Positions 24,151-36,276 of a DNA stretch of 64,000 bases are shown here, piece after piece (position 1 is the stretch's first letter; each line of letters begins with the position of its first letter). The notes under the pieces are model-generated. The model made no database searches, had not been told where the DNA came from, and worked only from the letters and a program-made list of their open reading frames with translations. Origin of the DNA: Chrysemys picta bellii (lineage: Eukaryota > Chordata > Testudines > Emydidae); assembly GCF_011386835.1 (NCBI RefSeq), contig NC_088791.1, forward strand, positions 11,656,998-11,720,997, in the 5' to 3' direction. The position numbers and the translations under genes are program-made.

Positions 24151-25970
24151 CAACAGATAGTTGTCAAAACTGAGATTAGCACTCAGACAATCTTAGCCCC
24201 TACTACTGTTTAACAAAAGTGTTCTTATCAGTAGAACCCCCCCCCCCAAAATAGCCAGATATGATATTTCTTGGAGACATTTTCTTCTTCTAATTGGAAC
24301 TGGTATTATATGAATTCCATCATCATACATCAGAAAACCAGGTACCATTCAGCTACTGTCCTACTGAACGGAGTTTCCATCTCTATAGCTAAATGCAGAC
24401 TTTTTCTATTTTTAGGTTAAGTGCCTGCTCCTGCTAAAACTTCACTCTCTGTATTGATACACATCTGAAATGAAACTGCTTTGGTGTAAGTAACTGCAAT
24501 GTAGTATGTAGTGTCAAGCCACTTCCTACAGACTAAACTCTACCACATTTTGCAAACAGCACGACTTCCTGGATGAGGATTACTACTAATATCTGAGCCG
24601 AGGAGCTTTATTATCTCAAGTAGATTAAGGCAGCAAAAGAATGATTTGTTGACCACAGAGAAATGTCAGCTGTGGCCTCAAAATGGCTTTCCCTTTTTCT
24701 GTCCTAGTGCAAATGACAGATCATTGATTCAACCAGTGAAAGCCCCTTAGCCTTTGAGAAATCACCTCCACTTTCTCAATGTTGTCTAGAAAACATGTGA
24801 ACAGGTTACATGGAGCTCACTTTCTTTGTGTACAGGGCTCGCTCAGCTCCATAAAGGTGGCTGGAGATGAAAAAGCCAAGAGACCATTTTGTTACTTTCT
24901 GGAAAGTAAAACCTGGTTTAATATTGCTTGATTGTTGGTGTAGATTACCTGAAACCCTGAGCGCTTTAAGGAAAGAAATTAGTAGTTTAGGAAATTCCGT
25001 ATTCTAAGGAAGTAAGCAGCTTTTGTGCCCACAAACCAACAAGAAACAACCCAGAATAGGTACGTGAGATTTTTCGTCTGAGTAATGCATGATTTCTCTA
25101 ACCCATCACTGTAACAGTAGGCAGATCAAAGGATCCTTACAACTTGTCTGGCCTAAATAGTTCTAAGACATCTGTATTTTCCTGTAATGCTAGGAAATCT
25201 AAAATTAGAAACAGCAGTGTTAGTAAACCCTAAAATCACCTGCAAATGAATAGGAGTTTCATGCTAGTAGTTGAAAGACAGTCCCTGTTCATTAGAGATA
25301 CTAATCATATTTATTGCGATTTTTCCCCCTAATCAAGAAATGCTAATTATTTATCTCAAGAGATTTTAATAGACCTGCAGCAAATCCTGTACGTTTATTT
25401 TGGGTTAAGGAGAAGACCCCAAGAGTTGCTATTAGGTTATGCATGTTCAACAACATGAGTTGGTTGCATTTCAGGAAAAGGTTTGAAATGTACTAGTATG
25501 TTTTGAGTTGTAACTGGTATGTTTTCAGTGCAAAATATCTTTAAATGATGTGGTGCACACATATGCCATTTTCTCTTCTGAAACTCCCAAGGAGTCTCAA
25601 GGCCAGAGGTGAAAGCTCATGAACACACCACATGATATAGGAAAAGACTGTTGGATGAACTGAAGACTTCACTGCAGAAATAACTGGAATTGCTCCTCAG
25701 TATTTCTGATCTTTACAGAAGACAAACTGTGTGTTATGGAACAGTTAGATTAGGCTGCTGCCCCAGAACCCTTGTAAATGGGGGATGTGTGACACCTCAT
25801 GGAGGTTTTATCCTCATTAGAGAATTGCATCTTGAAAGATTTTTAGCTTTTTATTAAATGGACAAATTTAAGGGTAAAATTATGTCATCGTCCCCAGCAT
25901 GTTTTCTAGAGGATGCATTTAACAATGTCTGTGTGAAATGTTCAGAAACCAATATGTAAATAGGGTCAGT
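24151..25970. other. Quiet block without recognisable repeats
   Basis: About 1.8 kb with no recognised mobile element, no open frame of note, and AT-rich composition. A C-run lies at about 24237-24247. It is the longest stretch in the first half of the window free of obvious repeats, so it is a candidate for anchoring or for conserved non-coding sequence, but nothing in the bases alone shows a function. Confidence 0.4.
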
Positions 25971-26232
25971 AAGGGCTGGTCTACACTGGGGATGGGGGGG
26001 GAATCGATCCAAGATACGCAACTTCAGCTACATGAATAGCGTAGCTGAAGTAGAAGTATCTTGGATCGAATTATCTGGGGACCACACGGCGCGGGATTGA
26101 CGGCCACGGCTCCCCCGTCGATTGCGCTACCGCCGGTCGCTCTGGTGGAGTTCCGGAGTTGATGGTGAGCGCGTTCGGGGATTGATATATCGCGTCTTAA
26201 CGAGGTAGGCGGGTAGTGAAGACGTACCCTAA
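25971..26232. mobile_element. Miniature TIR element (GGCTGGTCTACACT...GACGTACCCTAA)
   Basis: It shares its start type and an internal palindrome (AGCTACATGAATAGCGTAGC, 26026-26045) with the element at 3353-3655. Non-coding. A short open frame on the minus strand (26024-26245) is a by-product. Confidence 0.7.
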
Positions 26233-27085
26233 GGGGATGAGTCAAGTTCTGTATATCCTATTCTCTGCATTACTGTGCCCTGGGATGCAGTGTGAGAGCT
26301 AATGCTCACAGGTCTGCGCTTATCAGAAACCTTCCTTAGAACAGTGGAAATACCAAGGGCTGTCAAACCCTTGCATTTTGTGCTGAATTCTGTGATTTAA
26401 TTATGTGCTTAACTTCAAAATACACACTAGAAACCTATTGAACGGGTATTTTCCATGTAACTATCACCTTCTTTCCTTCACTTCCTGAATTTATTTTGAA
26501 TGATTGTCATCTCTTGTATAATTTTAACATTGTTATTCTTGTTTATAATAGAAATCAGAGGTAAAAATCTAGCGCGTTAATAAACTCTTTTCCCCTTCAT
26601 GTTTGTTACTGTAGCATTGCCTGTGAGCTCCATGGCTACAAGGATTTTTGTTTTTTAAATGTAACCGATTAATGCAAACAGCTGTAACAAAGAGAGGGCA
26701 TGCCAAATTCCAGGTCAGCCTTTTTAATCACTGCTTCTACAGTGTCTGAGGTGTCCTATTATAGTGGACTGGCAACACTATATTATAGTTAAGGTTGAGA
26801 CTAGCTCACTGTTTAACAGCTGAATTTTCTAATTTTATCCTCTAGTTTCTAGCGCTCCTATTATTGTAAATTCAGCTGTGCACACAGTTTACGTTGCACA
26901 ATTCATATGGCATAGAGCACAGGTTCCAGGCGCAGGTGTGACTCCACTAATTAGGTGCCTGCACCCTGGAGAAGATGCACATGTAAGGTGAGGTGGTGGC
27001 CTTGGGGAGATTAGGGGGTGGAGGGAAGTTGGGACATGCAGGGCTGCAGTGGACAGAGAAAGAGGCAACTTTCCCCAGCTCCAGG
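26233..27085. other. No recognised feature
   Basis: Plain non-coding sequence; nothing identified. Confidence 0.4.
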
Positions 27086-27377
27086 CAGGGCCGGCGCTTC
27101 CAATTAGGCGACCTAGATAGTTGCCTAGGGCACCAGGATTTGGGGGGGGGTGGCATTTTGCCGCGCTTGGCGGCAATTCGGCGGTGGGGGGTCCTTCCAT
27201 GCTCCGGGTCTTCGGCGGCAATTCTGCGGCGGGTCCTTCACTCGCTCTGGGACTCGCCGCCGAAGTCCCCCGAAGACCGGGAGCGCGGAAGGATCCCCCA
27301 CCGCAGAATTGCCGACGATGACCGAGAGCGCAGAAGGACCCCCGCCTAGGGCGCCAAAAACCCTGGCGCCGCTCCTG
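27086..27377. mobile_element. Miniature hAT-type element with perfect 8-bp target duplication
   Basis: The 292-bp element starts CAGGGCCGGCGCTTCC and ends CCCTGGCGCCGCTCCTG. Exact GCTCCAGG copies flank it (27078-27085 and 27378-27385). The GC-rich interior (GGCGGCAATTCTGCGG-type units) also occurs in 46522-46750. A 212-codon minus-strand frame over this region is a GC-driven artefact. Confidence 0.9.
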
Positions 27378-27589
27378 GCTCCAGGGCTGCGGCTGTCGGG
27401 GAGAGACAGCCCGCCTTCCCAGCCTCAGCTCAGGGGCTGCTGCAGCGGGGGAGAGAGGGAGAGACCCTCCCTCCTTCCCAGCCCCAGCTCGGGGGCTGCC
27501 GCAGCAGGGGAGAGAAGGCACATCCATTGCATTAGAAAGGTAAGACTCCTGATATTAAATATGAGTTGTGTGCTTTTATTTGTAGAACA

Positions 27590-27762
27590 AAAAAACATTA
27601 ATTATTACGTTTATTTTATATAGCGCTTTATCCAAAGCGCTTTACAATAGTTAGCTAATGGTACAAACAACATGTGGAAAGATCATTAAGTGGTCCACCG
27701 AGACCCTCAGCAATTTTCAAGTGATCCACACAAAAAAAAGTTTGAGAACCACTGGCATAGGG
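27590..27762. mobile_element. hAT 3' remnant with AGCGCTTTA repeat
   Basis: The stretch ends GTTTGAGAACCACTG (27748-27762), the typical right terminus of Charlie-like hAT elements. Upstream is ATATAGCGCTTTATCC with a near-inverse AAAGCGCTTTACAATA, possibly a separate old LINE or SINE tail. The left terminus is missing. Confidence 0.5.
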
Positions 27763-28418
27763 TTTTGGAGCAAATATATATATAATAAAAATCTCCTCTT
27801 AAATCTGTAGTGTAGTTAGCAGTCCATTCCATGACTACGAAGTCCAGGCCAGACTTTAGGGAGACCCTCTGTGGTGACACTAAACAGTGCAGTCTGAGCA
27901 AACCGCTGCCTTGCAATTGGTGGGGTCATTTATACCTGTGCTAAGTGAGTGTAAAAAACACTACCAAGCAGAGATCTCTACTCACATACGCCACTGGTGG
28001 CATTTTACCCTCATTTTGCTTAGGTGCAAATGACTACACGTGGCACAAGCATACGGTGAATCAGACCTATGTTTAGGCAAGCTAGAGAGCCAGCAAAAAC
28101 TATGGCATGTCTGGGTCCAGTAACCTGAACAAAAACCAACAAATCACCCGAATATTCATTACAACTGAGACTTGTCTCTTTTCTACCAGGAGGGGCACTA
28201 CAAACCTACTTCTGCCACAGCTTTCCAGTGCTGATCTCTGCTGCTGTTAGCCTATGCTCTTCAGCCTGTAAAGTATCTGTGTAAGTTAGATTGAAAACTC
28301 CTCAGGGAAAAGATTCTTATTATCTCTCATGTTTTCATTAAGTGCTATATAACCTCCAGGGATGGTCCTCACTCTAACCCCCCCTGATCCAAACATCCCC
28401 AGATGTGGAACAAAGGGT
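27763..28418. other. No gene recognised; weak MIR-like traces
   Basis: Mostly plain sequence. About 28255-28372 loosely resembles the 3' part of a MIR-like SINE, and 28660-28745 its inverse. Too weak to call separately. Confidence 0.35.
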
Positions 28419-28656
28419 ATGTCTACATTGCCTCTGTGAGTGAGGCTCGCAGCCCAGGAAAAACAGGCTCACGCTAGCGTGCTAAGAATAGCCATGTAGG
28501 TGCTGCAGTTTGGGTTGTCAAGCCCACCCCTCACAGCTTGAGAGCCCAAGCTGCAACACCAAACCAACATCTATGCAGCTATTTTTAGCATGAGCTCAGA
28601 TATCACAAGTCTGTCTACGGGGCCGGACGGCTTGCTCCCAGAGGCAATGTAGACAT
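28419..28656. mobile_element. Miniature element with perfect 18-bp terminal inverted repeats
   Basis: ATGTCTACATTGCCTCTG at 28419-28436 is the exact reverse complement of 28639-28656. The 238-bp element is non-coding and has further internal inverse pairs (AGCTTGAGAGCCCAAGCT). The conserved ends over this span suggest a fairly young copy. Superfamily not decided. Confidence 0.82.
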
Positions 28657-29425
28657 TGAGCGGCTCAGTGATTTGCCCAAAGAGGGAACTGAAGCCAGGT
28701 GATCGAAGTCCAAGGTTAGTGCCTCAACCACTGTTCCGTTTCAGCCCAGAAATGGGACTTGTTCTCCCTGAGGTTAATCTCAGTTTTGGGAGCCCAAGTT
28801 CTAGAGAGGCTATACAGAGGATTTAGAAGCAGCAGACAGGGGATGTGAACTGTAAGGGTTTTTGGGTTGGGCCTTCTCGATTTTGCCACAGGGTTGGCCC
28901 CTACCACCTTTTGGGAAAGTATTTCTTCATTTCTGAAGAGTGTGGCTCTCCATGAATTATTTACTCAAATGTTTTGTGGATAAATCTTCAGAGCTGCCAA
29001 CTGCATACTGTTCCCTTTCATGTGTCACTTGTACTTGGAAAGGAACATACTAGACTGTACGTTGCAGTTTTAAACTCTGCATCAAAACCATGTCACAGTT
29101 AGAGCCCTCAACCCACAAAAGAGGAAATCGGAGTTCAGATTACCATGGTGCTTGGCTGACAGTATCATGTTGACATCTTATTGGAAATACCCATGTCAAA
29201 TTTCCCCACTCATGTATTTTGGACACCTTTTAAAAAAAAAAAATTCCCTCTCGTCGCATACACAAAATGATCCTTTAACTAATTCCCCATCCACTTGTCA
29301 GATTTCATATACACAGCAGTAAAAACCTTGAAAGGAAGACCCCTAAGGAAAATAGGTGATAAAGGAAGCAGTGTTTTCATGGTGGTATTCCTTCTTCTAA
29401 GACAATGTCATGATCATAGACAGCT
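28657..29425. other. No recognised feature
   Basis: Plain non-coding sequence up to the 5' part of the long CR1. An A-run lies at about 29231-29243. Confidence 0.35.
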
Positions 29426-29560
29426 GCAGCAGCACAGGAGTCAGCAAACAGGGGAGTTTGAGTGGGACTTCTGTTGGAGGAGAAGGTATTTGTTTGAGTG
29501 GGAGTTTGCAGGGGGAGTTTGGGGGAAGACTAAGAGGCAGGCAGAGGAACAGACTGGCTA

Positions 29561-30832
29561 GTGAAGGGAGTGTGCAGTGTTCTAGCAGTGTTTTGGTGCT
29601 TGTTGGGGTTTGTTTTGCTGTGGGGGGTGGTGGTGCGGTTTGGTTTGTATTTCCCAGATTTACAGGATTTAGGTGGGACGCCTATGACAGATACAGAGGC
29701 AGCAGTAGTAGTGACCCAAGCAGTGGAAGACACAATGAAGATGACTGGATGTGGAAGCTGTGGCATGTACATGATCCTGGAGTGGGTACCTGATAAGAGT
29801 TTCATCTGCATGAAGTACCGCCTTATAGAGCTGATGGAAGAAAAGATCCGAGGATTGGAGATGCAGGTGGAAACTCTAGTTGAGTTTAGAAGGGGGTTCG
29901 AGCGGATGATGGAGCAAAGACATGAGGCGTCTGAATGGAAAAGCTCAGACTTGCAGATGGAAGCAGGACGAAAGAACTCTGAGGGGAGACTGCTGGGTGA
30001 GGAAAGTGGACAGTGGAAGCATGTGACTAAGAGAACCAGGCAGAGGAAAAGACAGGCTAGTGAAGGAGAAATAGAGCTCAAGAACAAGTTTGCAGAGTCG
30101 GAAAATGAAGAAGGGGCAAAGCAGGTGGTCGCTGAAGATGAGAGGGCAAGGAAGAAGAGAAGACCAGCTAGTCCTATAAGAAGAGGGGAAGAGTCAATGG
30201 AGATAACAATACCAAATACGAGCCCCAGGAGGATACGGGATGGGTTGCGGAGGATTGCAAGGGGGAATAGGAATCGAGAAGACTTGCAGCCAGAGGGAAC
30301 AGGGGATAGACCGGAGAATCGCACCGTCATCAGGAAAAGGCAGGTCTACGTGATTGGGGACTCCTTACTGAGAAGAATAGACAGGCCTGTAACCAGAGCT
30401 GATCCAGAGAACAGAAGGGTGTGCTGTCTGCTGGGTGCTAAGATACGGGATGTGGACCAGATGCTGAAGAGGATCCTAACGGGAGCGGGAAAGAATCCAC
30501 TGATTGTCCTTCATGTGGGAACGAATGATATGGCGAGATTCTCGCTGGAACGTATCAAGGGAGACTATGCCAGGCTGGGGAAGACTCTTAAGAAAATTGA
30601 GGCTTAGATGATCTCTGTTCCTAGAGAAGGGCAACAAAGGTGTGACAAGATTATGACAATCAACAGATGGCTCAGGCAGTGGTGCTATAAGGAGGGCTTT
30701 GGGATGTATGACCATTGGGAGGCATTCATGGACAGAGGACTGTTCTCTCGGGATGGACTTCACCTGAGTAGGGAGGGAAATAGATTTCTAGGATGGAGGC
30801 TGGCACAACTGATTAAGAGAGCTTTAAACTAG
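29561..30832 (+). pseudogene. CR1 ORF1: zinc motif, coiled coil, SGNH esterase; one in-frame stop
   Basis: ORF1 proteins of CR1 bind RNA and carry an esterase-like domain. The likely natural start is the ATG near 29687 (MTDTEAAVVV); 29561 is an upstream in-frame ATG. A Cys pair CGSC lies at about 29753, and a second pair appears as CMKY with the last Cys changed to Tyr. A charged coiled-coil stretch follows (LMEEKIRGLEMQVETLVEF). A Lys/Arg/Glu-rich linker comes next. The SGNH esterase has the nucleophile box VIGDSLL (about 30349), the block HVGTNDMA (about 30514) and the catalytic DGLHLS (about 30754). A single TAG at 30605-30607 lies in frame between the last two blocks; the frame is otherwise open to 30832. 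Confidence 0.85.
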
Positions 30833-30927
30833 GAATTGGGGGAAGATGGCTGGGAGATGTCCAGGTAATCTCCAGGCCAGATTTTAAAATTGAGAGGGAA
30901 GAAAATGAAGTAAGAAAGGATACAGCC

Positions 30928-33804
30928 GTGGGTAGGAGAATGGACATATGGAGGAAGGGTAGTGTAGATACCATTCTAATAGGTGATAGTGGTGATAGAA
31001 TGTCTGGGCCTAATCGGGTAAAGAATGTGAGCGAAGCAAAACAGCAAGAATTAAGATGTTTGTATACCAATGCGAGGAGCCTAGGTAACAAAATGGAGGA
31101 ACTAGAGTTACTGGTGCAGGAAGTGAAACCGGATATTATAGGGATAACAGAAACATGGTGGAATAGTAGTCATGACTGGAGTACAGGTGCTGTTTGAAGG
31201 GTATGTGCTGTTTAGGAAAGACAGAAATAAAGGCAAAGGTGGCGGAGTAACATTGTCTATCAATGATGAGGTAGACTGTAAAGAAATAAGAAGTGATGGA
31301 ATGGATAAGACCGAGTCTGTCTGGGCAAAAATCACATTGGGGAAGAAAGCTACTAGAGCCTCCCCTGAGATAGTGCTTGGGTTGTGCTATAGACCACCGG
31401 GATCTGATTTGGATATGGATAGAGGTCTCTTTAATGTTTTTAATGAAGTAAATACTAATGGGAATTGTGTGATCATGGGAGACTTTAACTTCCCAGATAT
31501 AGACTGGAGGACAAGTGCTAGTAATAATAATAGGGCTCAGATTTTCCTAGATGCGATAGCTGATGGATTCCTTTACCAAGTAGTTGCTGAACCAATAAGA
31601 GGGGATGCCATTTTAGATTTGGTTTTGGTGAGTAGTGAGGACTTCATAGAAGAAATGGTTGTAGGGGACAACCTTGGTTCGAGCAATCATGAGCTAATTC
31701 AGTTTAAACTAAATGGAAGGATAAACAAAAATAGATCTGTGACTAGGGTTTTTAATTTCAAAAAGGCTAACTTTAAAAAATTAAGGAAATTAGTTAGGGA
31801 AGTGGATTGGACTGAAGAACTTGGGGATCTAAAGGTGGAGGAGGCCTGGAATTACTTCAAGTCAAAGTTGCAGAAACTATCAGAAGCCTGCATCCCAAGA
31901 AAGGGGAAAAAATTCATAAGCAGGAGTTGTAGACCAAGCTGGATGAGCAAGCATCTCAGAGAGGTGATTAAGAAAAAGTAGAAAGCCTACAAGGAATGGA
32001 AGATGGGAGTGATCAGCAAGGAAAGCTACCTTATTGAGGTCAGAACATGTATGGATAAAGTGAGACAGGCCAAAAGCATGTAGAGTTGGACCTTGCAAAG
32101 GGAATTAAAACCAATAATAAAAGGTTATATAGCCATATAAATAAGAAGAAAACAAAGAAAGAAGAAGTGGGACCGCTAAACACTGAGGATGGAGTGGAGG
32201 CTAAGGATAATCTAGGCATGGCCCAATATCTAAACAAATACTTTGCCTCAGTCTTTAATGAGGCTAATGAAGAGCTTAGGAATAATGGTAGGATGACAAA
32301 TGGGAATGAGGATATGGAGGTAGATATTACCACATCCAAGGTAGAAGCCACACTCGAACAGCTTAATGGGACTAAATTGGGGGCCCCAGATAATCTTCAT
32401 CCAAGAATATTAAAGGAACTGGCATGTGAAATTGCAAGTCCATTAGCAAAAAATTTTAATGAATCTCTAAACTCAGGGGTTGTACCGTATGACTGGAGAA
32501 TTGCCTGCTAACATAGTTCCTATCTTTAAGAAAGGGAAAAAAAGTGATCCTGGCAACTACAGGCCTGTTAGTTTGATATCTGTAGTATGCAAGGTCTTTG
32601 AAAAAATTTTGAAGGAGAAAGTAGTTAAGGATATTGAGGTCAATGGTAACTGGGACAAAATACAACATGGTTTTACAAAAGGTAGATTGTGCCAAACCAA
32701 CCTGATCTCCTTCTTTGAGAAGGTAACAGATTTTTTAGACAAAGGAAACACAGTGGATCTAATTTACCTCGATTTCAGTAAGGCATTTGATATGGTTCCT
32801 CATAAGGAATTATTAGCTAAATTCGAAAAGATGGGGATCAATATGAAAATTGAAAGGTGGATAAGGAACTGGTTAAAGGGGAGACTACAACGGGTCATAC
32901 TGAAAGGTGAACTGTCAGGCTGGGATCGGTTTTGGGACCAATCTTATTTAATCTTTTTATTACTGACCTTGGCACAAAAAGTGGGAATGTGCTAATAAAG
33001 TTTGTGGATGACACAAAGCTGGGAGGTATTGCCAATACAGAGAAGGACCAGGATATCATACAGGAAGATCTGGATGACCTTATAAATGGGAGTAATAGTA
33101 ATAGGATGAAATTTAATAGTGAAAAGTGCAAGGTCATGCATTTAGGGATTAATAACAAGAATTATTTTTATAAACTGGGGACGCATCAGTTGGAAGTAAC
33201 AGAGGAGGAGAAGGACCTCAGAGTATTGGTTGATCACAGGATGACTATGAGCCGCCAATGTGATATGGCCGTAAAAAAAGCTAATGCGGCCTTGGGCTGC
33301 ATCAGGCGAGGTATCTCCAGTAGTGATAAGGAGGTGTTAGTACTGTTATACAAGGCACTGGTGAAACCTCATCTGGAATACTGTGTGCAGTTCTGGTCTC
33401 CCATGTTTAAGAAGGATGAATTCAAACTGGAACAGGTACAGAGAAGGGCTACTAGGATGATCCGAGGAATGGAAAACCCGTCTTATGAAAGGAGATTCAA
33501 AGAGCTTGGCTTGTTTAGCCTAACCAAAAGAAGGCTGAGGGGAGATATAATTGCTCTTTATAAATATATCAGAGGAATAAATACCAGAGAGGGAGAGGAA
33601 TTATTTAAGCTCAGTACCAATGTGGACACAAGAACAAATGGATATAAACTGGTCATCAGGAAGTTTAGACTTGAAATTAGACGAAGGTTTCTAACCATCA
33701 GAGGAGTGAAGTTCTGGAACAGCCTTCCAAGGGGAGTAGTGGGGGCAAAAGATATATCTGGCTTCAAGACTAAGCTTGATAAGTTTATGGAGGGGATGGT
33801 ATAA
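30928..33804 (+). pseudogene. CR1 ORF2: endonuclease and reverse transcriptase, several frameshifts
   Basis: The endonuclease (APE type) starts about 31000: CLYTNARSLGNKMEELELLV, IIGITETWW, then after a frameshift near 31190 GGGVTLSI, LGLCYRPPGSD, MGDFNFPDIDW and SSNHELIQF. The linker holds a stop at 31979-31981. The RT has PDNLHPRILKELA, then after a shift near 32505 [28 protein letters not shown] and [15 protein letters not shown]. After another shift near 32920 come GPILFNLFI and the catalytic FVDDTKLGG, with FVDD at 33001-33012. The C-terminus ends KTKLDKFMEGMV at 33804. The intact enzyme nicks target DNA and copies element RNA; at least four lesions disable this copy. Confidence 0.88.
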
Positions 33805-34254
33805 TGGGATAGCCTAATTTTGGCAATTAATTGGTTTTTGACTATTAGTGGTAAATATGCCCAATGGCTTGTGATGGGATGTTAGATGGGGTGGGATCTG
33901 AGTTACTATAGAGAATTCTTTCCTGGGTGTCTGGCTGGTGAGTCTTGCCCACATGCTTAGGGTTTAGCTGATCAACATATTTGGGGTCGGGAAGGAATTT
34001 TCCTCCAGGGCAGATTGGCAGAGGCTCTGGGGGTTTTCTGCCTTCCTCTGCAGCGTGGGGCATGGGTCACTTGCTGGAAGATTCTCTGCACCTTGAAGTC
34101 TTTAAACCATGATTTGAGGACTTCAATGGGTCAGACACAGGTTTGATACAGGAGTGGGTGGGTGAGATTCTGTGGCCTGCGTTGTGCAGGAGGTCAGACT
34201 AGATGATCATAATGGTCCCTTCTGACCTTAAAGTCTATGATTCTATGATTATAT

Positions 34255-34450
34255 TCTGTGACCTCCATCACCTTAGTATCTGAACAACTCACAATCCAAT
34301 GGGACTTAGGGAAGTATTATTCCATTTTACAGGTGAGGAAATGGGGGGCTAAATAACTTGCCTAAGGTCACACAGAAAGTCTGTGTCAGGGGGAATTGAA
34401 GTTGGGTCTCCCAAGTCTCAGCTTACTGCCCTACCCTTTAGACCAGCTTT
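34255..34450 (-). mobile_element. MIR-like SINE, minus strand
   Basis: The plus strand reads CATTTTACAGGTGAGGAAAT, then AACTTGCCTAAGGTCACACA, then GAATTGAAGTTGGGTCTCCC. This is the inverted core of MIR-like SINEs. It abuts the CR1 3' end. Confidence 0.75.
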
Positions 34451-35149
34451 CCTCTCATGCATAGAGTGAGTGGGAGTGGAACTGCTGGAGTTACCATCTT
34501 TCAAATAAGACCTAAAACAGCGCTCAGGCTCACATATGATCACTAAATGTTCTGTCTTGCAATGGGGACTTTCTGCTGTTTCACAGATGTAAGCAGTGGC
34601 CATAAAATGATCTAGGAGCCTGGTATTGTCAGAGAGCTTGTCACTAACTTGAGAGTGGGTCAGGTGCCAGTGATGCCACATCCAGTGCAAACTGGGAGAT
34701 CCTTCTAACAAGCAACAAAAGCCCTCTTCCTCCAGAGTGTATCTGTTCCTAGACATTTCTAAGAACAATGGAGCCAACAACATAACTGCTTCTACAAGAT
34801 GTTTTCCAATCTGTAATTACCATCAGCATTTTAAAAGGGCAATAGCATAATCTTTGTGTCTTGTGAAACATACGTTTTCCTTACAAATACATATGTATGT
34901 TTGATGTTCTCTAAACATCACACCATCCACCTTCAGTAATGCTCTGAATATGCTCCAAGTCTAAGTCTTCTATATAATATATAACGTGTGGCTAAAATAA
35001 GAAAGTGGCTGGAGTTGTCAAAAAAGCTAGGCTCAAACCTATCTGAAGGCTGGTAAATATTTGGATAATTTCTCTTTTAATTTTTGGTAACCACTCTATT
35101 TCTTGGCATTGGCCAGAGAAGCGGAGATGCCTCCAAGGCTCTTGAAGAG
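34451..35149. other. No recognised feature
   Basis: Plain non-coding sequence. Confidence 0.35.
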
Positions 35150-35366
35150 ACAAGGTGGGTGAGGTGATATCATTTGTTGGACCGACTTCTGTTGGTGAGA
35201 GAGACAAACTTTTGAGCTTACCTAGAGACCTGAAGAAGAAATCTGTGTAAGCTTGAAAGCTTGTCTCTCTCACCAACAGAAGTTGATCCAATAAAAGATA
35301 TTACCTCACCCACCCTGACTCTCTCATAGCTCTTGACCAATGTGACTACAATAAGACCGCATACAT
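35150..35366. mobile_element. Inverted-arrangement repeat with hammerhead-like core (possible Penelope type)
   Basis: Two arms are imperfect inverses: CAAGGTGGGTGAGGTGATAT...GTTGGTGAGAGAGACAAAC on the left (35151-35210) and GCTTGTCTCTCTCACCAACA...TATTACCTCACCCACC on the right (35259-35314). The right arm is preceded by CTGAAGA (35230-35236), a short stem region and GAAA (35255-35258), fitting the CUGANGA/GAAA core of a hammerhead ribozyme. This repeat family is common in amniotes. Placing it with Penelope-like elements is an inference. Confidence 0.6.
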
Positions 35367-36231
35367 AGGTGCCGACTTACCAAGTTGCCAGGGGTGCTTG
35401 ACCCCTGCTCCAGGCCCTGCCCCCCACCCCTCCACTCCACCCCTTCCTACAAGCCCCCACCCCACCTCACCTCTTCCCACACTGGTGTAGCTAGGATAGG
35501 AAAACTGGGTGGGCAGGCAATGACGGGGGGGCAGGAGGGAGGGAGGGAGGGGGGCCCACCTCCAGCCGGCCCTTACTGCTCACCAGGCACCCAAAGATGA
35601 AGATACCCAGGGCACACAGGCTGCAGGACGTACCCATGGGAAGGAGCGGGGTCCCCGCCAGGGCTCAAGCTCCACCTGCCCCTCCAGACACCGTCTCAGT
35701 GTCTGGCTGCCCGGCCGCATCCCTCTTCTGCCGGCGCCACATGCTGCTGCCCTGGTCTCCAGCCCCATCGCTAGCCCCACCCAGACCTAGCCCCATGAGG
35801 CACACTCCAGACACTGGGGCCGGAGACGGGGGCAGCAATGCATGGCGTTGGCAGGAGAGGGATGCGGCTGGTCAAATGGACACTGAGCCAGGGTCGGGAG
35901 TCCCAGTCTGTGGATTCGGGGAGCTCCAGCCCCAATTTGGGAGGTCCTGGTTGGATGCTAAGTGGGTGGGTCATAGCCCACCCAGGCCCACCCATGGCTA
36001 TGCCTCCCCGCCTTTGTCTGCCCCTCCCCCACCTCTTCCTGCCCCCGTTCCTTCCCCTCCCCCCCCCAAGTGCCTCCTGTATACCGCGGAACAGCTGATC
36101 CATGGCAGGCGGGAGGCACTGGGAGGGAGGGGGAGGCACTGACCCGTGGGGCTGCCAGTAGGTGCTGAGCACCCAATGTTTTTTTTCCATGGATGCCCCA
36201 GCCCCGGAGCACCCGCAGAGTTGGCGCCACT
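35367..36231. mobile_element. Probable TIR element (AGGTGCCGACTT...AGTTGGCGCCACT)
   Basis: The ends AGGTGCCGACTTACC and AGAGTTGGCGCCACT are approximate inverses. The 865-bp interior is C- and G-rich; it contains GGGGTGCTTGACCCCTGCTC near the left end and GGAGCACCC near the right. Several overlapping open frames of 80-180 codons on both strands have no domain and reflect composition. It may be a composite. Confidence 0.55.
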
Positions 36232-36276
36232 GACTGAATACCTCAGAAGCTCTCAAGACAGATAAAAGTTGATGGG

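Larger units (their letters stand above)
29426..34253 (+). mobile_element. Nearly full-length CR1 LINE (about 4.8 kb)
   Basis: The element has a 5' UTR (from about 29426, AGCAGCACAGGAGTCAGCAA), ORF1, ORF2, a 3' UTR (33805-34253) and the octamer end ATTCTATGATT. CR1s are usually cut to a few hundred bases, so this is by far the most complete copy in the window. Both ORFs are broken, by few lesions. The exact 5' border is uncertain. Confidence 0.9.

Noticed and set aside
26889..27527. 212-codon minus-strand frame
   Set aside because: It overlaps a GC-rich miniature element and its flanks; Pro/Ala-rich composition without a motif.
29530..30330. 266-codon minus-strand frame
   Set aside because: It is the shadow of CR1 ORF1 on the other strand.
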